A stretch of DNA of 26,713 nt, taken from NCBI RefSeq assembly GCF_937888285.1, contig NZ_CALART010000027.1, positions 1 through 26,713 of the forward strand, read 5' to 3'. This DNA comes from an uncultured Aquimonas sp. GTDB taxonomy: Bacteria; Pseudomonadota; Gammaproteobacteria; Xanthomonadales; Xanthomonadaceae. The notes under the pieces are model-generated. The model was not told where the DNA came from and did not search any database. It was given only the letters and a program-made list of their open reading frames with translations. Both the position numbers and the translations under genes were made by a program. Of the stretch, positions 6,295 through 13,727 are shown piece after piece; position 1 is the first letter of the stretch; every line of letters begins with the position of its first letter.

Positions 6295-7722
6295 ATGCCC
6301 AAGCCGCAGTCCGCGCTTCTCACCGCCCTCGTGGCCGCCTGCGGCCTCGCCGCCAGCGCCCCTATCGCCGCAGCGCCGACCGTGCCGACGGATGGCCTGC
6401 AGTACGTGCAGTCGAGCTGCGCGATCTCGGCACGCGAGTTCGGCACCTGGTTCGAGGACGGAAACATCGTGGCCGGCGGTGACGTCAAGTTCGCCGACAG
6501 CCTCGCCTTCCCGACCCAGCCCAGCGCCTGCGATTTCTACAAGTGGGCGCACCAGATGTTCCTGTGGATCAACTCGCCCGAATCCGGCGGCACCGTGCTG
6601 GACTCGCCGGTGTTCTTCGATCTCGTCTTCGACGCCGCCGGCAATGGCACCTATGTGCGCAATGGTGCCGGTGCCCCGGGCAACCGCTTCAGCCTGCGCA
6701 CCAGCAAGCCGCAGCAGTTCCAGCCGGGCGGGCAGGCCGGCGGCAACGACACCCTGCTGAGCCTGAATGGCTCGCTGGTGTATTTCGCCACCCATGCGAA
6801 CGATGTCTACGCCTGGTTCAACACCGCGGTGACCAATGGGGTGATCCCGGGCAGCGCCGCCTTTCCGACCACCCAGGCCGAACTCTCGCCGATCCTCGCC
6901 TACGCCAGCCAGAACGGCGACAACCTGCCCGACGGCAATGCCCTCACCCTTGAACTGAAGACCGCCTGGGTGGATGCCGCCACGGTGGCGAATGCCGCTG
7001 AGTACATCACCACGGTCGCGGCGGTGCCGCGCTACGTGCAGACCAGCACCACCACCTGGACCATCGATGCGAAGCAGCCAAGCGAGGTCAAGACGCTCGC
7101 GCTCGTCGGCATGCACGTGGTCGGGCCGGTCAAGGGCCACCCCGAAATGGTCTGGGCCACCTTCGAGCACCGCGACAACGCGCCGGACAACGACTTCTAC
7201 TTCAACAGCCTGTTCGGCCAGGGCATCGAGGTGCCCTACAACTCGCAGGGCGCGTGGAACTTCATGCAGAGCGGCGGTGCGCGCGAGGGCGCGCTGGTGG
7301 CGCAGATGACCGTGCAGAGCAACGGCAACCTTCAGGCCACCCAAGGCAACAGCATCCGCCCGAACAACGTCTACCGCGCCAACCCCTGGGGCAGTGCACC
7401 GACTGCGGCGTCCGCCGACAACAACAGCCAGCTGATCTCGCTGAACTTCGACATCCGCCTGATGCTCGGACTGGTGGACGACGTGCGCGCCAACTACTTC
7501 CAGGTCGGCGCGCTGTGGACCCGGGACGGCTCGATCCCGAAGAGCGGCACCGACCCTGCGCTGGCGGGCTCGGTACTGCTGGCCAACACGACCATGGAGA
7601 CCTACCACCAGGCGCAGCCGCCAGGCTGCTTCGGCTGCCACGCGGCGTCGAGCGGCAAGAGCCTCGACACCAGCCATCTGTTCTCGACGGACAACGTGCC
7701 GCTGGTGCCGAAGTCGCCCTGA
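6295..7722 (+). CDS. Secreted protein with a single C-terminal CxxCH heme motif
   Basis: The 475-residue product starts with a Sec signal peptide (MPKPQSALLTALVAACGLAA, cleavage near residue 27). CGGGAG upstream supports the ATG at 6295. Most of the protein is an uncharacterised domain with conserved-looking blocks such as FYKWAHQMFLWI (near 80), ALVGMHVVGPVKGHPEMVWA and FEHRDNAPDNDF. The last 35 residues contain PPGCFGCHAAS, with Cys445, Cys448 and His449 forming a c-type heme attachment site, preceded by LANTTMETYHQ. A domain of this size with one terminal heme motif is unlike classical cytochrome c and recalls exported 'cytochrome-like' proteins of proteobacteria. Whether heme is bound, and the sixth ligand, are unknown. 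An electron-transfer or redox-sensing role in the periplasm is inference. A candidate operator lies upstream. Confidence 0.75.
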   Translation: MPKPQSALLTALVAACGLAASAPIAAAPTVPTDGLQYVQSSCAISAREFGTWFEDGNIVAGGDVKFADSLAFPTQPSACDFYKWAHQMFLWINSPESGGTVLDSPVFFDLVFDAAGNGTYVRNGAGAPGNRFSLRTSKPQQFQPGGQAGGNDTLLSLNGSLVYFATHANDVYAWFNTAVTNGVIPGSAAFPTTQAELSPILAYASQNGDNLPDGNALTLELKTAWVDAATVANAAEYITTVAAVPRYVQTSTTTWTIDAKQPSEVKTLALVGMHVVGPVKGHPEMVWATFEHRDNAPDNDFYFNSLFGQGIEVPYNSQGAWNFMQSGGAREGALVAQMTVQSNGNLQATQGNSIRPNNVYRANPWGSAPTAASADNNSQLISLNFDIRLMLGLVDDVRANYFQVGALWTRDGSIPKSGTDPALAGSVLLANTTMETYHQAQPPGCFGCHAASSGKSLDTSHLFSTDNVPLVPKSP

Positions 7723-7892
7723 GAGCTTCCGATCCCCGCGCTGCGACTCGGGTGTTCCCGAAGAAGCATGGGTTCACCTGCTCGCGCTGCTTGTAGACAC
7801 TCTCTTTCAGGTCAAGCCTCCTCGGCGGCGTATAGGCGTGCTCGCGACCCGCAAGCTGGGTACAGGCTGCGTGCAGGGCGTTGGCTGCTGTT

Positions 7893-7993
7893 GAGCCCCT
7901 CTCCCCGAGGGAGAGGGGTTGGGGAGAGGGGGCACACTCGCGGCAAGATCGCCCCCTCTCCCAGGCCCCTTTCCCTCCAGGGGAGAGGGGAGC
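7893..7993. repeat. CT-rich inverted-repeat element (two arms)
   Basis: GAGCCCCTCTCCCCGAGGGA...GGGGAGAGGGGGC (7893-7933) is followed by GCCCCCTCTCCCAGG...GGGGAGAGGGGAGC (7951-7993), its inverted counterpart, 17 bases apart. Each arm is itself partly palindromic. The same pair recurs at 13497-13661 and, reversed, at 15210-15384. A fragment at 7751-7771 (GTGTTCCCGAAGAAGCATGG) resembles the tail of the REP units near 2240-2260 on the opposite strand. No coding function is seen. Confidence 0.75.
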
Positions 7994-8395
7994 AAAGCAC
8001 TCAATCGACGCACGGCGAGGGCAGCGAAGGAGTCCGTTGAATCACGGAGATTGGAGCGAAACACCCGGTTGACCGCACCACGCAAATCGGGGGCCCGTGT
8101 ACCGGCTGTTTGGAACGAGCTTGCTCTCGACCCGCTGGGTGGGCACAGAGCGGCGGCCGCGGTCGCCTGCCAGCAGGCCCCTACAAACAGCCGGGGCGTC
8201 CTGCCAAAACCCGCCGGTTGCATGTGTTCTGTCTCTTGAGGGCGCCGTCCCTGCGTGCCGGCGACGGATCGACATGCCACCGAGGCGGACAGGGCCCATC
8301 TCCCGCGGACCCGCGCCGGCCGTTCGGTGCCGGGTCCGGGGGACTTGAGGGCGCGAGAGGCGCGGGCTCGCTGCCGATCGCGGCATACTCCGCGC
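7994..8395. other. Gene-free stretch upstream of the sulfotransferase gene
   Basis: No credible gene is seen. There is a small imperfect palindrome CGAGCTTGCTCTCG (about 8116-8129), recalling widespread REP cores, and CATACT at 8382-8387, eight bases before the next ATG, which could be a -10 element for a leaderless or very short-leader transcript. No matching -35 is evident. Confidence 0.45.
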
Positions 8396-10030
8396 ATGCC
8401 TTCACCCCCACGCCCGGGCGCCTCCGCCGCCGACCCTACAGCCGATCTGCGCAAGCGCCTGCGCGGCCTCGCGCCCGCCCAGGTGGTGCGGATGCGCGAG
8501 GTCATCCGCCTGCATGCGGGCGGCGATCGCCGCGGTTTCGCGATGGCCCTGCTGCCGCTTGCCAGCGAGGCGCCCGAACACGCCGAAGTGCTGTACTGGC
8601 TCGGCGTGCTGCATTCGGAAAGCGGCGCGTGGGCGGACGCCATCGCCGTGCTGCGCCGCGCTTCAGCCCTGCGCGACGACGACTTCCGCATCTGGCAGCG
8701 GCTGGCGACGGCGCTGGCGCAAGGCCAGGACTTCGAAGGCGCGGACCAGGCGTTCGCCCAGGCGCTTCGCTGTGCGGATACGGCACACGACTGCCTGGAG
8801 CTCAGCATCGAATGCGACCGTCACGGCCTGTACGAGCAGGCGCTGGCCGCCGCGGATGCGGCCCTGCAGCGGGATGGGCAGTCGGCGCGGGCACTGCTGC
8901 AGCGCACGCGCTGCCACAAGGCGCTGGGTCACGCCGAGGCGGCAGCGGCCGACTGTCGTCGACTGATCGCACTGGGCCGCGAAACGGCCCGCGCCTGGTT
9001 TGCCCTGCTCGATCTGAAGACGGTCCGCCTCGACGAAACCGAGCTCGCCCAGCTCGACGCGGCCGCGCGCAAGCCGGGGCTGCCTGCGCAGGAGCGCGAA
9101 CTGCTCGACTTCGCGCTGGGCCACGCGCTGGAGGACGCCGGCGACCATGCCGGCGCGCTGGCCGCCTTCCAGCGCGCCAACGCCGCGGTTCGTGCCGCCA
9201 CGCCCTGGAATGCCCAGGCGTTCGCTGGCCACGTCGAGGCCGTGCGCTCGGCCTTCGCCCCGGGCAGGACCACACAGGCGACGCCACAGGGCCGCGAGGT
9301 CATCTTCCTGGTCGGTCTGCCGCGCTCCGGCAGCACGCTGACGGAGCAGGTGCTGGCCGCGCATCCGCAGGTCGAAGGTGCCAGCGAGCTGCCCTATCTG
9401 GGCCAGGTGCTGGAAGCCGAGTCGCGCCGCCGCGGCCGGCCCTTCCCGGCCTGGGTCGGCGATGCCGGCAGCGAGGACTGGACGCGCCTTGGCAGGCAGT
9501 ACCTGGACCTCAGCGCGCGCTGGCGGCGGGGGGCGCCGATCGCCACCGACAAGCTGCCCGACAACTGGCTCCACGTCGGTGCGATCCGGGCGATGCTGCC
9601 CGAGGCCCGCGTCATCGACTGCCGCCGCGACCCGCTGGAGACCTGCTGGTCCTGCTACAAGCAGCGCTTCGGCCCGGGACTTGCCGCCTTCAGCTACGGC
9701 TTCGACAGCCTGGGCTACTACCTGCACGCCTGCGAAGCCCTGGGAGACTTCTGGGCTCGGCAACACCCGGAACATGTGCGGGTGCAGTCCTATGAGGCCC
9801 TGGTTGCCGATCCGGAGGCGCAGATCCGCGCCCTGCTCGACTTCTGCCGGCTACCCTTCGACCCGGTCTGCCTCGACTTCCAGGCTTCGGCACGCGCCAT
9901 CCGCACGCCCAGCGCCCTGCAGGTGCGCCAGCCGCTGCGCCGGGCTTCAGTCCGCGCCGCCGGCTACGGCGCCCTGCTGGACCCCCTACGCCAGGCGCTG
10001 GCAGTACCTCCCCTCGGCCGACCGGTCTGA
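8396..10030 (+). CDS. TPR-containing sulfotransferase
   Basis: The 544-residue product has an N-terminal TPR region (about 55-290; for example HAEVLYWLGVLHSESGAWAD and ELLDFALGHALEDAGDHAGA) and a C-terminal PAPS-dependent sulfotransferase domain. The 5'-phosphosulfate loop is FLVGLPRSGSTLTEQVL (304-320), followed by the HPQVEGASELPYL region, and the 3'-phosphate motif is VIDCRRDPLETCWSCY (406-421). The family transfers sulfate from PAPS to a hydroxyl of a protein, glycan or small molecule; the acceptor here is unknown. The frame is open further upstream, but the ATG at 8396 is preferred because the preceding sequence is low in family resemblance and CATACT lies directly before it. It stands next to a secreted, C-terminally anchored protein, a possible but unproven acceptor. 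Confidence 0.88.
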   Translation: MPSPPRPGASAADPTADLRKRLRGLAPAQVVRMREVIRLHAGGDRRGFAMALLPLASEAPEHAEVLYWLGVLHSESGAWADAIAVLRRASALRDDDFRIWQRLATALAQGQDFEGADQAFAQALRCADTAHDCLELSIECDRHGLYEQALAAADAALQRDGQSARALLQRTRCHKALGHAEAAAADCRRLIALGRETARAWFALLDLKTVRLDETELAQLDAAARKPGLPAQERELLDFALGHALEDAGDHAGALAAFQRANAAVRAATPWNAQAFAGHVEAVRSAFAPGRTTQATPQGREVIFLVGLPRSGSTLTEQVLAAHPQVEGASELPYLGQVLEAESRRRGRPFPAWVGDAGSEDWTRLGRQYLDLSARWRRGAPIATDKLPDNWLHVGAIRAMLPEARVIDCRRDPLETCWSCYKQRFGPGLAAFSYGFDSLGYYLHACEALGDFWARQHPEHVRVQSYEALVADPEAQIRALLDFCRLPFDPVCLDFQASARAIRTPSALQVRQPLRRASVRAAGYGALLDPLRQALAVPPLGRPV

Positions 10031-10189
10031 CGCGCGCCGTTCAGCAAACCCTCAGGACTGTGCACAGGCAAGCCGACGGGTGCTAACCTGCGCGGCGTGT
10101 CGGCGGGAGCCGACGCGCACACCGTTCCGGGGGGAAGGGATGCCGGCGCCGGATATCGCCATCACACTGCCTAGGGGGCACCAAAACCC

Positions 10190-11542
10190 ATGAATTTCAC
10201 GCCATTCGCCAAGCGGCGGGTCAGCCGCTCCGCGCTTCTCGTTCAGGCCGCCGCGCTCTGCCTCTGCGCCGCGCCCGCCCTGGCTGCCGTGGTTGACAGC
10301 GGCCCGGTCAACATCGCGATCCCGGACAACATCGACGGCATTTACTTCAACATCGTTACCGGCGCGTCCGGTACGACGGGCGGTGCCGTCGCCGGTTGGG
10401 ACATCAACCCCTATTCCGCCGCTGCCGGCCAGTTCAACCTGTGGGGTCCGACGGCCAACACCTGGTTCAACCCGCAGGCCGTCATCACCGGCAACTACAA
10501 CCTGCCGATCGGCACGGTGATCCAGGGCGCCGACACCGCTTTCTTCCGCCCCGGCGGTGGCACCAATGTCGGCACTCAGCTCACGCTCAACAGCGACCAG
10601 AACTTCGTCGGCTTCCGCTTCGTCAATGAGGCCAACGGCGGCCAGGTCCACTTCGGCTACCTGCAGCTGCAGGTGGGCGCCTCGGCCGGCACCCGCTCGA
10701 TCGTCCGCTACTGGTACGAGGACGTCGCCGGCACGGCGATCACGGTTACCGGCCCGGTCGTCAACACCGCGCCGACCCTGACCTACAGCCCGACCACGGC
10801 GGCGGGCGTGACCTTCCCGGCAGGCGCTGCCGGTGCGGCCAACGCCAGCATCAGCATCACGGCTGCGGGCGCTGCCGGCACCGGCCAGTCGGCAGTCACC
10901 GGCTGCGCGATCTCGGGCGCGGGCGCCGCTTCCTTCGGCGCGGTGAGCACCACGCCTGCCAACGGCATCTTCAACAGCACCACCACCACTGGCTCGATCG
11001 ATCTGACCTGTACGCGCGGACCGACCGCCGCTACCGCCAGCCTGTCGTGCACCGAGACCGCGACCCCGACCGTCATGGGCTCGCCGTTCACGCGCACCTG
11101 GGCGCTGAGCTGTCCGGCCGCAACCGCGGCCGTCACGCCAGGCACCGCCTCGGGCACCGCGGTCACCCTGCCGGGCTACAACCTGCCCAGCGGCGGTTCC
11201 AGCACCACGCTGAGCTTCACCGCCTCGGGCAGCGCGGCCACGGTGAGCTGCACGGCGACGGGCGCCGGCTTCAGCGTCACGCCCAACCCGCTGAACCTGG
11301 CCGTTGGCGTTGCCGGCAGCGTGACCGTGACCTACAGCGGCACGACCGCGGGCACCTTCACCGGCAGCCTCGACTGCACGACCAGCGGCACCGGTGGTCC
11401 CTTCACCTATCCGCTGAGCGTCACCGTGGGCGTGGCGACCCGCCCGGCCGTGGTGCCGACCATGAATGCGGTGGGTACCTGGGCGCTGATCCTGAGCGTG
11501 CTGGGCCTCGGCATGTTCTTTGGTGCGCGCGTCCGCGACTGA
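10190..11542 (+). CDS. Secreted surface protein with VPT-type (IPTL-CTERM-like) anchor
   Basis: The 450-residue product has a signal peptide ending in APALA (residue 32). Residues 33-190 form a globular-looking domain (GPVNIAIPDNIDGIYFNIVT, FVGFRFVNEANGGQVHFGYL). Residues 195-415 are low-complexity beta-repeat sequence rich in Ala, Thr, Gly and Ser with paired Cys, for example SCTATGAGFSVTPNPLNLAV. The C-terminus (422-450) is VPTMNAVGTWALILSVLGLG, then MFFGARVRD: a Pro-containing motif, one transmembrane helix and an Arg-containing tail, the tripartite layout of IPTL-CTERM and related sorting signals. The motif is VPTM rather than IPTL. Such proteins are thought to be processed at the cell surface; function is unknown. 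AGGGGG precedes the ATG by about 11 bases. The gene ends at a strong terminator. Confidence 0.85.
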   Translation: MNFTPFAKRRVSRSALLVQAAALCLCAAPALAAVVDSGPVNIAIPDNIDGIYFNIVTGASGTTGGAVAGWDINPYSAAAGQFNLWGPTANTWFNPQAVITGNYNLPIGTVIQGADTAFFRPGGGTNVGTQLTLNSDQNFVGFRFVNEANGGQVHFGYLQLQVGASAGTRSIVRYWYEDVAGTAITVTGPVVNTAPTLTYSPTTAAGVTFPAGAAGAANASISITAAGAAGTGQSAVTGCAISGAGAASFGAVSTTPANGIFNSTTTTGSIDLTCTRGPTAATASLSCTETATPTVMGSPFTRTWALSCPAATAAVTPGTASGTAVTLPGYNLPSGGSSTTLSFTASGSAATVSCTATGAGFSVTPNPLNLAVGVAGSVTVTYSGTTAGTFTGSLDCTTSGTGGPFTYPLSVTVGVATRPAVVPTMNAVGTWALILSVLGLGMFFGARVRD

Positions 11543-11562
11543 CCTGCCTAAAGCGTGAATGC

Positions 11563-11599
11563 AAAGGGGCCGGCTGGAATCCAGCCGGCCCCTTTGTTT
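11563..11599 (+). terminator. Intrinsic terminator after the surface-protein gene
   Basis: AAAGGGGCCGGCTGG (11563-11577) and CCAGCCGGCCCCTTT (11581-11595) form a perfect 15-bp stem with the loop AAT, followed by GTTTT. It lies 20 bases after the stop codon at 11542 and fits rho-independent termination on the plus strand. On the minus strand the following sequence is less T-rich, so termination of the converging crcB transcript is less certain. Confidence 0.9.
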
Positions 11600-11720
11600 T
11601 GCGCGACGCCCACTTCGGCGGGTCCGATGCGCCCACCAGGCAGGCGAATGGTCCACGCCTGCAGGCCTGTCGTTGGACAGGCCAGAGCAATGTGCGGCGG
11701 CAAGCGCCGTCACCCGCTGC

Positions 11721-12110
11721 TCAGGGCCGCAGGCTCTGGCCCAGCAGCCAACCCGCCAGCAGCGCGGCGATCCCGCAGACCAAGGTCAGCGCAAGGTAGA
11801 ACAGGGCCAGCCCGGGCCGCTCCAGCTCGCGCCACAGCAGCAGGCAGTCGACCATCAGCGCCGAGTACGTGGTGAGCCCGCCAAGCAGGCCGGTCATCAG
11901 AAGCGGCCGCAGCCAGGGTGCGACTTCAGGTTTCTGCAGCCAGACCAGCAGCAGGCCGGCGCCGAAGCTGCCGATCACGTTGACTGCGAAGGTGCCCCAC
12001 GGAAAACCGCTGCCCAGGGTTCGCAGCAGCCAGGCGCCGATCAGAAAGCGCGCGCCGGCGCCGAGCGCGCCGCCAGCCATCACCAGCCCAAGGCTGCTCC
12101 ACGCGTTCAT
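11721..12110 (-). CDS. crcB: CrcB/Fluc fluoride channel
   Basis: The 129-residue membrane protein has four hydrophobic helices, the size of dimeric Fluc channels that export cytoplasmic fluoride. Family marks are GGALGAGARFLIG (Arg21), GTFAVNVIGSFGAGLLL (Asn44) and GLLGGLTTYSAL in the third helix. The usual TTFSTF stretch, whose two Phe line the fluoride pathway, reads TTYSAL here, so both positions (Tyr82, Leu85) differ. The ATG at 12110 overlaps the rarA stop as ATGA, implying translational coupling. An upstream open frame continues into rarA in another phase and is not the real N-terminus. No fluoride riboswitch was recognised. The rarA-crcB order is familiar from related genomes. Confidence 0.9.
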   Translation of the reverse strand: MNAWSSLGLVMAGGALGAGARFLIGAWLLRTLGSGFPWGTFAVNVIGSFGAGLLLVWLQKPEVAPWLRPLLMTGLLGGLTTYSALMVDCLLLWRELERPGLALFYLALTLVCGIAALLAGWLLGQSLRP

Positions 12111-13462
12111 GCGTCGCCCCCCTGGCCTGCGGCCGACGCCTCGCCGCGCGCCTTGGCACGCGCTGCACGCAGGGCGTCGAGTTTGTCCTTCAGCTTCAGC
12201 TCCAGTCCGCGCGGCACCGGACGGTAGTAGACCTGCTCGCCCACGGCATCCGGAAAACCGGTCTGGTCCAGCGCCACGCCACCCTCGACATCGTGGTCGT
12301 ACTGGTACTGCTGGCCGTAGCCCAGCGACTTCATGAGTTTCGTCGGCGCATTGCGCAGATGCAGGGGCACGTCCTGCGTGCCGGAGCCGCGGACCTCCGC
12401 TGCAGCGGCCTTGTAGGCGACGTAGCCGGCATTGCTCTTGGCGGTGCTCGCCATGTACAGCGTCACCTGGGCCAGGGCCAGCTCGCCCTCCGGGCTGCCG
12501 AGGCGCTCGAAGGTATCCCAGGCGTCCAGCGCCATCTGCTGCGCGCGCGGATCGGCAAGACCGATGTCCTCGATGCTCATGCGCAGCAGGCGACGTGCGA
12601 GGTAGCTCGGATCGCAGCCGCCGTCGAGCATGCGGCACAGCCAGTACAGCGCGGCGTCCGGGTTGGAGCTGCGCACGCATTTGTGCAGGGCCGAGATCTG
12701 GTCGTAGAACTGCTCGCCACCCTTGTCGAAGCGGCGCGTGCGGTCGGCCAGCACCTGGGTCAGCGTGGCCCCGCTGATCTCGCCGCCCTCGCCTTCCGCC
12801 AGCTCGGCGGCAATCTCCAGCAGGGTCAGCGCACGACGCACGTCGCCATCGGCGGCTTCGGCGATCAGCTGCAGATTCTCCTGCGACGCGCGCAGGCTGC
12901 GACCGCCGAGGCCGCGCTCGGCATCCGTCAGCGCCCTGTTCAGCGCCTGCACGATCTCCGCCGGCGCCACGCCTTCGAGCACGTGCACGCGGCAGCGCGA
13001 GAGCAGGGCCGAATTCAGCTCGAAGCTGGGGTTCTCGGTGGTGGCGCCAACGAACAGGATGTAGCCGCGCTCGATATGCGGCAGGAACGCGTCCTGCTGC
13101 GCCTTGTTGAAGCGGTGCACCTCGTCGACGAACAGCAGGGTGCGCTCGCCGGCCTTGAAACGCGCCTCGGCTTCGGCAAGCACCTTGCGCACCTCGGGCA
13201 GGCCCGACAGCACCGCCGACACCGACTCGAATCGCGCGTCGGCATAGCGCGCCAGCAGCAGGGCCAGGGTGGTCTTGCCGCAGCCGGGCGGGCCCCACAG
13301 CACCATCGAATGCAAGCGCCCGCTCTCGACGGCACGTCGAAATGCGCTGCCCTGAGCCAGCAGGCGCGACTGCCCGACCACTTCCTCCAGCGCACGCGGA
13401 CGCATGCGCTCAGCGAGCGGCTTCAAGGCTTCGGGTTCGGCGAAGAGTCCGGCTTGGGTCAT
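12107..13462 (-). CDS. rarA: Replication-associated recombination protein A (AAA+ ATPase)
   Basis: This 451-residue protein is RarA/MgsA, a tetrameric AAA+ ATPase related to clamp-loader subunits that acts at stalled replication forks with SSB. Visible motifs: Walker A GPPGCGKT (57-64), Walker B LLFVDEVHRF (Asp113-Glu114), the sensor-1 region GATTENPSFELNSALLSRC (139-157), and the C-terminal block starting near DKGGEQFYDQISALHKCVRS, with DGGCDPSYLARRLLRMSIED. Length and motifs match the family, and the start at MTQAGLFAEP is typical. It is cotranscribed with crcB, overlapping it by four bases. The lolA gene that often precedes rarA is absent; a CT-rich repeat element lies there instead. Confidence 0.96.
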   Translation of the reverse strand: MTQAGLFAEPEALKPLAERMRPRALEEVVGQSRLLAQGSAFRRAVESGRLHSMVLWGPPGCGKTTLALLLARYADARFESVSAVLSGLPEVRKVLAEAEARFKAGERTLLFVDEVHRFNKAQQDAFLPHIERGYILFVGATTENPSFELNSALLSRCRVHVLEGVAPAEIVQALNRALTDAERGLGGRSLRASQENLQLIAEAADGDVRRALTLLEIAAELAEGEGGEISGATLTQVLADRTRRFDKGGEQFYDQISALHKCVRSSNPDAALYWLCRMLDGGCDPSYLARRLLRMSIEDIGLADPRAQQMALDAWDTFERLGSPEGELALAQVTLYMASTAKSNAGYVAYKAAAAEVRGSGTQDVPLHLRNAPTKLMKSLGYGQQYQYDHDVEGGVALDQTGFPDAVGEQVYYRPVPRGLELKLKDKLDALRAARAKARGEASAAGQGGDA

Positions 13463-13496
13463 GAGGGCTGCGAGTTTAGCGGGCGCGCCGCTTCAA

Positions 13497-13661
13497 GCCC
13501 CTCCCCCCTGGAGGGGGAGGGGTTGGGGAGAGGGGGAGGACGCTCGCCTCACCCGCAAATCTAGCGGACTGCGGCGCAAGAACGCGCTGCATCCGCCGCA
13601 TCGTTCAAACTCTCGCGTCCCCTCTCCCCCGACCCCTCTCCCACCAGGGGAGAGGGGAGGA
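13497..13661. repeat. CT-rich inverted-repeat element upstream of rarA
   Basis: The left arm GCCCCTCCCCCCTGGAGGGG...TTGGGGAGAGGGGGAGGA (13497-13540) and right arm about 13616-13661 (GTCCCCTCTCCCCCGACCCC...GGGGAGAGGGGAGGA) are inverted copies separated by about 75 bases of unremarkable sequence. It matches the pairs at 7893 and 15210. It sits between the start of rarA and the 3' end of the symporter gene, so both genes read leftwards past it. No gene is seen in 13463-13727. Confidence 0.75.
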
Positions 13662-13727
13662 CAGCACCGCAACCCAGAGCGGCTCTCCGACTAGCGCCTC
13701 TCAAGCCCGCGGTTCCTCCGACGCCCC

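Noticed and set aside
6256..7677. 473-residue minus-strand open frame
   Set aside because: It is a mirror of the CxxCH protein gene, which has a signal peptide, ribosome site and heme motif; the opposite frame has none.
10052..11713. 553-residue minus-strand open frame
   Set aside because: It is opposite the surface-protein gene and crosses its terminator; composition is Arg/Gly/Ala only, with no domain.
11721..13298. CrcB fused to a long N-terminal extension
   Set aside because: The extension is rarA read in the wrong phase; the ATG at 12110 overlapping the rarA stop gives a standard-length channel.
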